Below the pieces are notes generated by a model. That model worked only from the letters and a program-made list of their open reading frames with translations. It searched no databases and was not told the origin of the DNA. DNA of 64,000 bases from Lytechinus variegatus. Lineage: Eukaryota; Echinodermata; Echinoidea; Temnopleuroida; Toxopneustidae. The stretch lies in contig NC_054741.1 in NCBI RefSeq assembly GCF_018143015.1, forward strand, positions 9,140,683 to 9,204,682, read 5' to 3'. Numbering within the stretch: the first letter of the stretch is position 1; the number at the start of each line of letters is the position of its first letter. Below are positions 13,101 to 28,100 of the stretch, piece by piece. Both the position numbers and the translations under genes were made by a program.

Positions 13101-16100
13101 CATCAAGTATACAGATTAATAATAGAACGAATAAATCATACAAAAATAACTTACAATAGATACAATGATATAATTTGGCCTATATGGTCATAGAAGAAAT
13201 GAAATAGGAAGACTTAAAATAAAGCCAGCAATGGCCTTGTGAGATAAAGTCTCCTTAACTATCAAATGCTTATGTGGAGGCTATACTTTGCATATTATAA
13301 TAAAACAAATATATATACATAAAAAACAAAGGTGACATAAAGGTTGAAGGATACATGTATATACAAAAAATGATAAGTAACATGTGTTTGAGAAAATCCA
13401 TAGTGTGGATATAAAATTGTAGCAAAGCTGCTAAATTAGACATATTTTGAAGTAAAGTATTGTTTTAATCTTCTTTTAAAGAGGGATAGAGATTTGCATG
13501 ACCGAACAAAATTAGGTACAGAGTTCCAGATTAAGGGGAAATTAAAACGTATAGCTTTTTGTACAAAGGTTTTTCCTACTTTCCATAAATGAAATAAACT
13601 ACTCATACGTGTGTTGTGATAGTGTACAGTATTATTAATACAAAACATTTTATTAATCTTGTTTGGCAACTTTTTTGTGAGTAGAAAAACCCTAATATTG
13701 CTACTTGATATTGATAAAGATGAAAAATATTCAAAGTATTCATTTTATGAAATAAAGGTGCAGAGGGTGAAAGATAATGACTGCTGGTACATATACGAAT
13801 TGCTCTTTTTTGTAATTTATAGAGTTTATCTAACTTGGTCTTAAAAAGCACCCACTTATAATTTAACTTTTCTAAGTGTACGCGATGAAATAAGTGCAGC
13901 ATATTTTTAGATAATGGTATTGTACCATGGTACGATTGAAACCTCTCAAGAGTGCCTGCGGCACTATATGCGATCTGACTAAAACACTATGTGATCCGAC
14001 TGCAACCCTTATTTTCAATAAACTGTACTTTGCTTTCCTCATGATAGTTAAAAGAATTGTCTTATTTTGGATTTCATGATAATAATCATATACTAAACTT
14101 GAAATTTTGATTCTCTGCAAGCCTTTTAGTTGATGTAAAGTCCAGATCAGCTTCAATCATAGCTAATGCTAAGATCGATATGACAGCACTACAAGTTTGA
14201 ATTGATTTTGCTGTTATTCTTACAAGGATGCTGATAATTGTTTGGAATTTCAATATCATTCATATCACTATTTAGAACTTTGATCTTAATGGTTTTACAG
14301 GTTGGAATGTTCATATCAATGTAATAGTACGATTTAAAAAAAATGGCTTTCAAATGGGTTGCAAATGGATCGCATAGTGTTTGCCATTCATGATAAATTT
14401 CTGATCTCACAATGGCAGAATAATAAATTGAAAATGTACATTGCCAAAAGTTCATCTTATTCGTTTATACTTTCAGTTGATCTAAAGTATAGGATGTACA
14501 TCTTTAGTTGGGGTTATTCAACTTTCTCTGCAGGCATCCAGAGATCCTGTTGATATTGTTGCACCTTGAGTTCATTGAGTGAACGTGATAGTAAATGTCT
14601 TGTAAACCCCCAAATTTTTATGACAAACTTGGATATAATGATTAACAAATATCAAAAATCAGATATTATTTAGAATTTAATGGGTCAAGGTCAAATGTCA
14701 TTGATACTTTGTTTATTAGTTTGAAAATGCTTTATCACATTAAATAAAGCTTTTGAGATGATTTATATCACAAATAATATGACATGAATAACAATTTTCT
14801 CAGTCAAGGAGGTCATCAAACTCAGTATTTCGTTATCAATTGAATGTTTTTCCCCTCATTAGTGAAAATTTTTGTCATCTTAGTTTTAAAAACCAGCACT
14901 GCTACTGTATTGAATCGTGTAATGCAGGCGAGACTGCCGAGGCATTTCACTTGTTACAAAAAACGCCAATGAATTCCCTTTGCCCGCCGACCATATGAGA
15001 AGTTAGTTCTTTTTCTCTCTAAATGATCCAGGAGAGTCAGATGCCCAAGGATTTAGAAGAGACTTGTCAGGTTACCTATGCAGCTTTATCTAATCCTAAT
15101 ACCAGACCTGTCATCATCATCATTGATGCCCTTAATCAGGTATGTTACATCATTCTTAAAGGACCAATCATGCTTGTATATCTTTTAGGTCCACTTGGGT
15201 CAAATGGGGGGAAATCACACTATGAATTAAAAAAAGAATTTTCCTGTATTTTTTCTGACAACTATTAAGATATTTCAAAAGGGGCACTCTGATGCAAGTG
15301 GGATTGTTGGGGGCATTCCACTTGATTCTGAGTTATCCCTCTTTTGTGTAGTTCTGTAGTATGGGGAGGGGAGGGGTGTTTTATCACTTTGTTCCAAGTT
15401 ATCCCCCTTTTACATGTATGTGGTTCTGTAGCATGGGGTGGGGCATATCACTTGGTTCTGAATTATCCCTCTTTTATGTGGTTCCTTAGCATAATGGGGA
15501 GATATTCCGCTTGGTTCTAAGTTATCCCTCTTTTTTTATGCTGTTGATGTAAGGGGAGGGGGGCAGTCAACTGAATTCTGCATTATCCCTCTTTTATGTT
15601 TTTTGTAGCATGGGGTGGGGGCTTCCATTTGTCTCTGAGTTGTACTCCTTTTCATGTTATGTAGCATTAAGGCGAAGGGGCAATCAACTTATTTCTCCAT
15701 TATCCATCTTTTATGTGTATCTTTATCATTAGGTGGAGAGGGTCATTTCACTTGGTTCTGAGTTATCCGTCTTTATATGTGGCATGAGGGAGGGGGCTTT
15801 CCTCTAGTCTCTGAGTTCTCATTCTTTTCATGGTTCTTGCGCAGAGGGGAATTCTGTTTTTTTTTTCTGATTTATCCCTCTTTTTATGGTTCTGTATCAT
15901 GTTTTTCTGTTTGTTCAGTTTGATGAGAGCAAGGAATCTACTGTCCTGACATGGCTTCCAAACAAGCTAGCACCTCAGATCCGTTGTATCTTCTCTATGA
16001 TTGACCAGACGCCTCAGCATCAAACGTTAGAACTCAGATCCAATGCACCCCTATCCATCTTTGTCACACCACTTGATATGGAATCTAGAGAGGTGAGTCA

Positions 16101-19100
16101 AAACACATGATTCTTGATTCTGTTATATTGGTTTAATATGAAAACTCAAATTAAGTGCACCATTCAGTCTTATAGCAAGATGTTATTGAAGGATCATGAA
16201 TTGGGATAATGATGATGATGACGTCATTGACGATGATGGTGACGATGACAATGATGTTGATTATAATTATACTGGTCATTTATGATGGTTATGATGATGA
16301 TGATGATAATGATGGTGATGAGGGTGATGATGTTGGTGACGATGATGGTGATGATGTTGATGATATATATAGAATCTTCATCAATTTTTATCCCTTTAAA
16401 AGGCCATTGTGAGGGAGACACTCGGAAACTACAACAAGAAACTTGACGAGGAACAGATGGCTGACCTTTTGGGCAAGGAGTCTTCCCAGAATCCTCTGTG
16501 GTTGTCCGTAGCCTGTGAAGAACTGAGAGTCTTTGGGCTCTTCTCCAAAGTTACAGACAAGATCAACAAGCTGGCAGATGGTCTTCTCAAGTAAGTCATC
16601 ATTTTAATCAATGGGATGAAGTTTTTTTTTTCTTGGCTTTGAGAGTTGTAGAATCCAGATCAGAATCATCTCTCATGTTTATAAAGGGATTTTTTTTAAT
16701 CTATGAATTTGCTCCAACTCATAGGTATATCTGGATTCATCACTAATGCTGCTGATGTCTGTTCAGTACTCAATATATGACTTTATGGGCATTTACTCTT
16801 ACGTTCACATGTATGTCTCACAAATTGTTACTTATTTTGTTTATAGTACATGTATAATCAATTTGTTGTTCATCATTTTTGTAGCTCACCCAATTGTAAA
16901 TTTTCATTACTTTTGATTTGAAAATGTCTTATGTGGATTTTAAATATATATTAAAGGTCAAGTCCACCTCAGAAAAATGTTGATTTGAATCAATAGAGAA
17001 AAATCAGACAAGCACAATGCTTAAAATTTCATCAAAATCGGATGTAAAATAAGAAAGTTATGACATTTCAAAGTTTCGCTTAATTTTCAACAAAATAGTT
17101 ATATGAACGAGCCAGTTACATCCAAATGAGAGAGTCGATGATGTCACTCACTCACTATTTCTTTTGTTTTTCATTGTTTGAATTATACAATATTTCAATT
17201 TTTACGAATTTGATGAATAGGACCTCCTTGCCTGAAGCACAAAATGATAAAATAATGGAATTCCACGTGTTCAGGGAGGAATGAAACTTCATTTCACATG
17301 ACAATGACGAGAAAATAACAATATTTCATATAATAAAATACAAAAGAAATAGTGAGTGAGTGATGTCATCAACTCTCTCATTTGGATGTAACTGGCTCGT
17401 TCATATAACTATTTGTTGAAAATAAGCGAAACTTTAAAATGCCATAACTTTCTTATTTTACATCCGATTTTGATGAAATTTTCAGTGTTATGCTTGTTGA
17501 ATTTTTCTCTTTTTATTCAAATCAAGTTTTTGTTGGGGTGGACTTGTCCTTTAAGGATATTTCTGTATTGTTACAATTAGAGATTAATGTTTGGTAAATT
17601 ATGTGTATTCTAGTGTTCCTGTATATTGTTATCGTAGATGTGTCTTAAGCCTTATATATGCACATGAATGCCAAGGAGCATTGACTCATTGTGTAATGCT
17701 ATGGACCCACCTTAGGATTGAAAAATTAAGTGTAATTACATGAGGAGAAGAAGTAGGCGACCACATTAAAATTTGCTAAGCTAATTTGGTTCATAGCTTG
17801 AAGAAAACGCTAGAAACAGTTGCCCTAAAATATTGTATTTATTTTTGTCATTAGCCTTCTGGCCCAGGTTTTTGACCGTTTTGAAGAAGAGAACGGAGGT
17901 GAACTGCTGGTTGCTACCTTGTGCTTATTGGAGTGTTCTAACACTGGACTACTAGAAACAGAACTCTTGACCATCCTTGGTGATGAAGACAATCTGATGC
18001 CCAAGTCAAGCTGGTTTGATTCTGGAGCGGGAGGAGAGAAGAAAGGTGAATATGAATGATTATAAGCTGGTTTGATTCTGGAGCGGGAGGAGAGAAGAAA
18101 GGTGAATATGAATGATTATAACCCTGACAATGATGACCATGATGATATCGATGATGACCACTAGGACTGTAATGATGACCAAATTGACATGATTCAGAAT
18201 TGGCTATTTTGTGATAATTTGTGAACCGTTTGAAGGGTCAACTTCAATTCGGTCCAAGTGTGTATGTAGGATTTGACAGTGATTTGAGTAATTTTTGGAG
18301 TAAAAACGTTCAAGGTCTTAGAGGTCATTCTATATCTGAAAATATATCTTTCCGCAATAACCAAAGAACTTTTTATCGACCAACTTCAAACTTGGCTCAT
18401 ATGTGCGACAATGATCTAATTTTAGAAGTTTTTAGTTATCAGTGAAGTAATCATTTAAAGGTTTGTGATCCCCTGATTCAGAGAGTGCTGTTGGACATAC
18501 GTATGCGCTGCGGACTGTGTCAGCTGCCACTTACACCAATGCTATACATCATCTATGCAGATGCCATGTTCCAAAAGACCAAGCTCTGGCGATTCCCAGT
18601 TCATGCACTCTTCAGCTGCTCTTTGAAGATCTTTGCAGTTTGGCTCTCCCTTTTTGTACTGTGTGAACTAACGTCAGCATATATTTTGGCCAATATTGAT
18701 GTAGCCACTAGTAGGGTAGTATAGGTTCTTAGCTTAAATATACTTTGATTAATCTTGTCTGACTTTTGTCTTCATTTCTTTTCAAATAGATTCCAGAGAA
18801 AAGAAAGAGAAGGACATTGGTCCTTTGTCAGCTCACAAGTGGGCCAGAGTCTTCCGTGCTCTCAAACCTTTCCTCAGACCTTTTGGAGAGAGTGGTGAGG
18901 GGCGTCTTGACTTCTATCATCGATCACTCAGCAAAGCTGTTAGGAAAAAGTAAGATTCTTGATCAAATGTGATTGATATGCTGTGACCTGGTACCCATAA
19001 CTCAAAGCTTAGCATTGATCGTACAGCATTTTTCTATGATTGATTGCATATTTGCATTGACTACAATGTACAATCAATCGTGGAAATCTAGTGTATGATT

Positions 19101-22100
19101 AATCGCTTACCTTTGTATGATGGGACCCTCAAAGCTAAACACAAAGCCTAGTGATTGATTGTACTGTTCGTTTATACCTGTTTGCACACAATGATCAGTG
19201 TAATCAATTATAGACCCATCCTACAATCAAGTGTTAGTGCTGTGTGTTTTGGAGCACAGGGTCCCGTCACATAATGCATCAGGCTGATTTCGACTAATGA
19301 TCAAGGACAATCATAAAAAGCATCCATGTTATAAATCGCTTAGCTTTCTATTACAGGACCCGTGTCCATGGTAAGATGCCAAATTCATCTTTAGTTTTTA
19401 TGAAATCTTGTGATATCTTTGGTCTATCTACTATAGTAGTGTGTTTGGGAGCACAGGTTCCTGTCACATAATGCTTTAGTGATCGAGCATGGGGCTGGTT
19501 TGGACATATGATCATGGATTATAATCAAGACAACTAATCATAGAAAGCATCCTTGTTATCGCTAAGTGTTCTATTACAGGGCCCTTGTCCATAATAAGAT
19601 GCCAAATTCATCTTTAGATATGTATTTGGACTACCTAGGATACATGTAGTCTAGTAGCATACCATGAGTTGGACTTATTTTACAGCAGAGTCAGCTGTTT
19701 CTAGTTTCGACCTATATGATCACAACTTGCTTTACATGCATTGCATGGATAGATTTGTGGTATAGATACAGTTCGGGTAATTTATGTGATGGTGGTTTTG
19801 GAGATCGCAAGCCAATGTCAAAGGTTATTTGAGGTCATTAGTTTACCTGCAAGAGTCTTTCTTTGACAAATTTTTCCAGTTGCTTGGATAACATCAAACT
19901 TGAGTAGCACATTCATGGCATGGTGCCTTCAGCAGTCACATTCCAAAGTTTTAAATATGATTTATCCCTGTAGCCTAGTATGCCCAGGTATGTTACATCT
20001 TCTGTGTAGTTATTGCAATCTTGGAATTTGGTTTGTTTGTTTAGATACTTGAAGCTTGGAAACGGAGAAGATGATCAGAAGAAATACACCTGGTGGCACA
20101 CAAAACTGGCCAATTTCTTTGAGAGAGTTACATCTGTGGAGAGGAAATGTGAGGTATGGAATCTGTTGTTTATTGAATGCTTAAAGGTCAAGTCCACCCC
20201 TGAAAAATATTGATTTGAATAAATAGAAAAAATTAAACTAGCATAATGCTGAAAATTTCATCAAAATCAGATGTAAAATAAGAAAGTTATGACATTTTAA
20301 ATTTCCACTTACTTTTTACAAAACAGTGATATGCACAACTAGGTGAGTCAGTCGATGATGTCCATCACTCACTATTTATTTTGATTTTTATTGTTTTAAT
20401 TATACAATATTTAATTGTTAACAGATTTGACAAAAAGGGCCAACTTGACTGAACCATATATCTATGAAATAATGCTAATTCCACATGTTCAGGGAAAAAT
20501 TTATCTTTGTTTCCCTCATCAATGGGGAGAAATTTTAATATTTCATATAATATACTACAAAGAAATAGTGAGTGGATGACATCATAAGTCTCCTCATTTG
20601 CATACCAACCAGGATGTACATATAACTGGTTTGTGAAATTCAGTGAAACTTTGAAATGTCATAACTTTTTTATTGTACATCTGATTTTAATGAAATTATC
20701 AGTGTTATGCTCGTTGGATTTTTATTCTAAGCAAATTTTCGTTGGGGTGGACTTGTCCTTTAATAGGGATGTTTTAGAATTGTCAGTAATAGAAAAAAAT
20801 TCCTCCATTGGAATGAGAAGTATAATCGTTCTTGATACCTAGTTTATACTATAGTCAAGAATATCTGCAAGGTTTACATGGAATTCTATCTCTAACTCTA
20901 TTTGTTATCTAAAAATTTGAAGGAGGAACACATTTCTGTTGTGTATAGTCAAGAATCTGTTTTTTTTTCTCCAGTTTATCCCATCCTTTTTATACCCCTT
21001 TATCTGATTTGAATCTTGTTTATAGGAATATCCTTTCCATCTGAGTGTGATTAAAGATGAGAGACGTCTCGCAACATTCTTGTCTGAATGGCAAGTCTTT
21101 GATGAGTTCTTCATAAGTGAGTTCAGTACAGATCTCTTGGCATACTGGAGGAAGGTAGGTTGAATTTAATGGAGGAGACTTGTCATATCAATGCAGCCAT
21201 AAATGTAATCTTCTTGTTGGATTATATTTAGAAATAGAAGGGATGACATTATGCTTTTGATATTGCAAAGATTGGTAATTACACTAAAATCAATTTTATA
21301 TTTGTAATGTTATTTCTTAATGTCAAACTTGTCAACTGTGATGGATGAAATAGTTATGATTTTGTGAAAAAATAAATTCTGTAATTATGATGAATAGATA
21401 ATTAAACAAGATGGGTCTTGTAAATATTATGAACTCTACCAATTTTTTTATTCATGCATCATTAAATTTGCAATGTTTACTACGTTATTGTACGGGTAAG
21501 TGTATGAGCACTGAAAATATGTCATCCTTTCTTTGGTTTTGATCATTTTTTTCCATACAAACTTGTAGGCTGGTGGCCCAGAGAAGATGGAGGAATGTTA
21601 CAGGAAAGCACTGGAAGACCTCAACAACAACCCAGACATGGACAGGGAAGAAGTTGCTATTCGTTATGAGAAGGTTGCAAGGGTCCTGTAAGTAACTTTG
21701 GTCTTCGGTATCGTCAGAACCCTATTGGTTAAAAGTTACAATCATGGTAGCTACCACGGTAACACTGCTCAACAGCCAGCCATAATCAAGGATTCCATGG
21801 GAGTTACCATTTGATCTCAAAGTTACCATAATGGTTATGTTTATGCAGTGGGGTCCTGCACATTAACATTAATCTAGTGGAAATTCCAAGTAATTTAACA
21901 AGGGGCATCTTCATCAAGAGGAGCTCTTAACCCTAAATCTCCCGGGGTATTTTGATTCTTGTCATTCCCGGGGGGGGGGGCATTATGGCCCCCCCTTAAG
22001 ATCTCGGCCGCCGATCGCGCGAGCGATGCAAAAATTTGCACGCTGGTAGTGTGCGATGTAATCTACAAGGCTGTATGGTAAAATTTTCCAAAATAATGAG

Positions 22101-25100
22101 ATTTTATTTTATATGAATTAATTATGCTAATTTATGCATAAATCATACTTTTTGCTCTAATTCACTAAATAAAGCTCCTAGAATGCTAATTTTTGGTAAA
22201 AATTTTCTTTGTAGCATTCTTAACAATCGTAATTCAAAAAAACTTTGGTTTGGAAATAAATTTCTAATGTATTTTATTGTTTTATGAATTTCTTATGTAT
22301 TTCTTTGTTTTTTTACTTTTTGTTTTTTATTGTTTTTTCAATGGAAATTGTTCCAGACATAATTCTGATCATAAACAAGGCAAAATTAATTAAGTTTAAT
22401 CAGTAAAAGTAGAAATAATGATACATTTATGAATTTTGGCTAAATACGCAATTTGCATTGGATTTGTACATGAAATCACGTTTAGGAGCAATTTTGGGTC
22501 TGACATGCACTTGCATAATGTTGCGTAATGTCGTAACCGCGTACCCGGGCGTCACAAATTTGGTCTCAAAATTTGCGCGAGACTTGAATGTAAAAAGTCA
22601 GTGAGCTGCGAGGTGAAAAAATTTCGCGCAGCAGATATATCGCGAAAATTGTTGAGGGGGGGCCATTATGGCCCCCCCCCCGGGAGAATTAGGGTTAATA
22701 AAGGTCTTCATACCAACATCCATTATTAGTTATTGAAATGTTACTATCTAATTTGTTGAAAACAACTTTGGGCAGTGGCGGACCATGACCTGGAGGAGAT
22801 CATTGATTGAAAGGCACTGTATTGTTTATGAACAATGCTGTGCCCCTCCAATGCTTTGTATCTTCAGGGTCACGGTCTGCCACTGACTTTGGGAGTAATA
22901 TCCTTACAATACAGGAAAGGCCATTAGGTCTAACTAGTTTGATTTACATGGAGACCCATTCTGCTGTGGTAGTAGACATGGTCACTGTGTTGAGTCTCCT
23001 GGTTCCATGACATTTGCTCCGCTGCAAATTCCACAAGTCAATGGAATGACCAAATGAATCCCTGGATTTAACACTATACCCTATCCTAAACCTAAGTAAC
23101 CCTAATCCTAATATGAAACCCTTTTGCAACTCCAACTCTAATTGTATACTGTAGACAAAATAAAACCAGGAGTGATTGTCTCCAGAGCAAATGTTGTGTC
23201 ACCAGTCTCCATAACCCCTGCTGTAAGAGGGGAGGGGGACAAGGGCAGAAGGGGACAGGTGTTTTCGCAAGCCCAATTTTTTTTATACTGAAATGGAAAA
23301 CTTTCAGACGGTCCAAATCTTTGCAAAATTAGGAAATAATGATGATACCAACATGCTTATATAGTGCATATCACTGCCAATTTGTCCCTATGCGCATTCA
23401 TAACGTAGATTTTGATCAGCCAAAACATACATGTATTGTATTGTCTTTTTGTATATTTTGCTAGAGTTTGTTTATGCATTCCACATCATAAAAAAATGAT
23501 AGTGTATGACAGAAAAAGTGCATGAATATATTGTTATATACACATGTATTGAAAATTTTCGTTCAAATGCAAGAAAAAGTATATATGAAAATAACTTCTG
23601 TTTTATAAGAACCATTGACATAAATTCCATCATCATTGCTTGTTCCTTGATTCATTCATAAACACATTTCTTTGTTTATGTTTGAATAACAGAATGCAGG
23701 CCAGTCAGCTGAAGACGGGTTACTCAATCTTAGAGACAGCTATGCAGATGGAGATGGATGAACTTGGGGCCAGGGAGGAGAGAATGCTGGTTCTCTATGA
23801 TCTGGTTGCCAGCTGGAACAATGAGGTTAACACTGGTCTTTTTATTTCATTATATTGCAAAATGACTTTAAAGTGAATGTGAGCTAACCAACACTGTTTC
23901 AGGCCTATCTTTGACTGTTTGTTTTAAATAGTTACTTCGTTATAAATAGGTACTCTTGGAGTATGCCTTTTGAGATAGCTATTTGATAAAGTAGGGAATA
24001 AATAAGCCTGTGATTTTTGTCTCGCCTGCATAGCAGAGCGAGACTGTAGGCGCCGCTTTTCCAACGGCGGCGGCGATAACGGCGTCGTCGACATTGAAAT
24101 CTTAACCAAGATTAGTTCTTGAAATGTCATAACTTATATGGACCTAGTTAATGAAACTTGGACACAAGGGTAATCAAGTATTACTGAACATCCTGCCCGA
24201 GTTTCAGGTCACGTGATCAAGGTCAAAGGTCATTTAGGGTCAATGAACTTAGACCATGTTGGGGGAATCAATATCGAAATCTTAACCAAGGTTTAGTTTT
24301 TGAAAGTATATGGACCTAGTCCATAAAACTGAGACATAGGGGTAATAGTGTATCACTGAAGATCCTGCCTTAGTTTCAGGTCACATGATTGAGATCAAAG
24401 ATCACTTAGGGTCAACAAACTTTGGCCATGTTGGGGGTATTTGAGGAATTTGAAAAGGGGTCCGGTCAAAAAATTTCCCTAGGCGGATTGAGGGGAGGGC
24501 CTATTAGGGTCAATGCAGTATGAATGTATTGAGTAGTATGTTATCATTCAATTGGACCTATATTATAGGACTACACTGCTTAGAATGTTGCATTATGGGA
24601 CAGGAAGTGAGCCAGATTCAGTATAATGTACATCGATTTGAAGACTTGAGCTGGTGTTATTCAAGGTTTCTGTATTCCCTATTAGCTTAAATTCATAGGA
24701 TTTATTGCAATCAATTGAAAATGACCAAGGATGAACAATTCCAAGACTGACAGTTTTGAGGGTATGTTATGATTTTCTTTGGCCCTCTTATCAAACTTAT
24801 TTTTGTTCACATCTTATTTTCCAGTCCTTGTGCTTTACCTGTTTTCCTAATATTCAAATTCCTTTTCATTAAAACCCTGTTATTACATCTTCATTCGATG
24901 TGTAATTATTTCATTTGAAACAGATATTCTCTTTCTCAATTTTGACAGACTGATATAATTTGATTATTTTTTTCTCTCTTTTTTGAACAGCTACTAACAC
25001 TGCATGACTTTATTACAACAAAAATGTTTCCCAACCTCCGTCCATCGATCTCTTACCGGCGCAAGTCCCTTGCTATCAGCAAGAAGTTTGTTGACAGGGA

Positions 25101-28100
25101 TGAGTCCTTTAAGGTAAGGAAACTTTACAAGACGATGCCAAATTGCAGACCCTGAACTGAATTCAGGCACTTGCAATTTTGTTTTTGTTCTTTAGCATTA
25201 TTTGTCTCGCCTTCCAGAGGTAAAGACAAGACTAAGACCTCCATTTGGTTCATCGTCAATGGGTTGTTAAAACCTTGCATCTCAAAATTAAATTTTTAGG
25301 CCAAGTCTACCCGAAAAAAATGTTGATTTGAATCAACAGAGAAAAATCAAACAAGCATAATGCTGAAGTTTCATCAAAATTGGATGTGAAATTAGTTATG
25401 ACATTTTAAACTTTTTGGTTATTTTTCACAAAACAGTTTTAAGCACAACTCAGTAATATTCAAATAAGAGCCAATGATGTCCCTCACTCACTACTTCTTT
25501 TGTTTTTTATTGTATGAATTATACAATATTTCAATTTTTAGAATTTAACGATAAGTATCAACTTGACTGAACCACAAGAGAAAATTGAATGATTTATATT
25601 TCATATAATAAAATGCAAAAGAAATAGTGAATTGGTGATATCATCAGTCCCCTAATGTGCATACCGACCAAGATGTACCTACATGTATAATTTAGAAATA
25701 TCAAAACTGTCTCATTTTACATCAAATTTTGATGAAATTTTCAGTTTTGCTTGTGATGCTTGTGGGAATTTTTAACTTTTTAAAAATCAATTTTTAGGGG
25801 TTGAACTTGAAGATCAAGTTCAGAGTGACATAAGTAGCATACGTCTATTGCCAGAAAGATTTCTCCACAGAAATTAGGAGATTGTTTTCAAATGATATAA
25901 GGTTGCCACCATTGCAATATCTAGAGATTTTTTTTAGCTTCCCTCAAACAATATTACAGTTGTGGACAATGAGCAAGTGAGGGTTATTCATGAATGGGGG
26001 AGGGGGTAGCATTATGTGTGAAGATGGTATGGGAAATTGCATATTAGGGTCAAAGGTCATTTGATGTCAAAGTTTGTCAGCTTAATTCTCTTATGACTAA
26101 TAACTGTAAACCAATGCTTGTAGATGTTGTAGTAGTACCGTTATGTGATGGTGATGTTGGAGATCATATGCCAAGGTCAAGTATAAATAACATGTCATAT
26201 ACGCCATCCTGATTTTTTGTACAGTTCAAACGTGCGTTCTCACTGATGAAACTGGCATTTAACCTTAAGACATGGTATGTGCTGAGAGGAGACAATGAAA
26301 TGTCTGCTACTGAAGCTATGGACCTGGGCTTTGCGAGTCTTAAGGAAGCCAAACAGCTTTTCACTGAGGTAGGTATTGATGTGAAAGATGGATGATCATT
26401 GAGATGAAGGATAATGGTGATTGGTTGATAAGAGGGTAATCTAACCATATTTTTGATGTTGATGATTTTCACAGAGCTGCCAATTCATATAATTTTTTGC
26501 TATTCAGTAGGATTTTTAAGGGGGAAGTGACAACAGAATTTTTGTTTCCCCCTAGAAATAAGATTGTTGATTTTAGTATGTTTTTTTTTATTTTAAAGAA
26601 AAATAGGACTTTGGCTTGAAAATAGGATAAGGAGCAGTAAAGAATAGGATTGATGATGATGTTGAATATATGATGATAATGATGACAATGATGGTGGTGA
26701 TGATGATGATGTTGGTGATTTAGATGGTTAGAGACTACTGTGATGACCATGGAAAAAATCATTGCAATAACTGATATCGGTAAAAGTGTCGGTAGTAGTA
26801 GTGGAAGTGGTGGTGGTTGTGAAGTTGTACATATACACCTAAATTGGAATATGGTAAAGGGTGTATCAATAGTTGCAATATCATTGGAAACTTTTAATGT
26901 GTATGGCCCATTTGATTTTATACTAACTTGGTGTCTTACATGCACCTGAGATAATCAGATATACCGCCATACACATGTTGTGGCTGTTGTTGCTACATTC
27001 GTCAAAGCAAAGCAAAATTAAATTAAGCACCATGATCAAATATTTTTTTGTCATAGATAATCATGTATTTAATGTGCCAGTGCAGAGAAAACAAACTTTT
27101 TAAGCATGCCTACATAAATTGCAAGCTTCCAGTCCCTCTAAGTATCTCTCTAAAACTATTTATGATAATTTCTGAATTGAAAACATTGTATTATTGTGGT
27201 TTATTTTTGTAGCTGAATGACAAGGGACATTTGGCTGAATGTTTGATGAATGAATCCCTTCTGGTTGGTGAAACAAAGCAAGTGGATGCATTAGAGGTAA
27301 ATCAATGCTTTTATCAGAAAGAGGTCTTTGATCTTTAAAAAAAAAGACTTTCATCAAACCCTATAACCAGTTATTATACATATTGAATCCTTTGTTTAAC
27401 ACTATGTGACCTGGGCTATTATTCAAATTAAATTGCTCTTTTATTTAGCTCACTTGGGCTATTTTGTAATTGTATTGCCCAGCAGGGAGTGGCCCATGCA
27501 GTATCCCATTAAGAACTCATTTCTTGATGAGTGAATTATTTTTTCGAAGAATCAGCAACCTATTGTTAAATTGTGAACACTGTTGAATTCAATCGGTAAA
27601 AGCAAAGATGATCACTAATACTTGAATTTCAGCAGAAAACACAATTCATGTCAAAATTTTAGGTTAAATAACATGTTTTAGTGATTTTTGGTCCGATGTG
27701 CAGGTGCATTACTTTTTCTAACTTTTAAACGACATACCCACAAGTTGCAAATTTGTTCAAAGATGTCGTAAGGAAAATGTCAACATCGTGGCAAGAGCTC
27801 ATTGTGTTACAAATTGATTAGCCATTTACCCCCCCCCCCCCTTAATAAGTCTGCAGGCACAGGCAGAGGACACCTGAAGAAAACTTTGAACGTAAAGTGG
27901 GTCTTGTCACAAGCAAGACTAGCACAAATACAACTGGCTATTTCAATTTGTGTGCAAGTCACTGCAGGGGGTTAGACTGCATATTCAGACCACTTTCATC
28001 AAGTGAAGGGTTTGCAAAGCACAGTATATCTTTGTAGGTATTAGGTTTGAATAATTATAGAATGTGATTCCTTCATAATTTCATTTTCAAGAAGGCTGAG

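Noticed and set aside
13436..13902. Two overlapping minus-strand frames as a host gene
   Set aside because: They match the end of a LINE ORF2, frameshifted, followed by a LINE-like 3' tail.
15281..15900. CRISPR-like regularly spaced repeats
   Set aside because: Units are contiguous and diverged with no unique spacers, in an animal intron. It is a minisatellite.
16209..16421. Open frames rich in Asp/Met or Ile/Thr
   Set aside because: They are translations of the GAT/GAC microsatellite. The real exon starts at 16403 in another frame.
26469..26945. 158-residue frame with a histidine run on the minus strand
   Set aside because: Histidines come from a GAT repeat read backwards. No splice context, no homology recognised, and it is next to a MITE tip.
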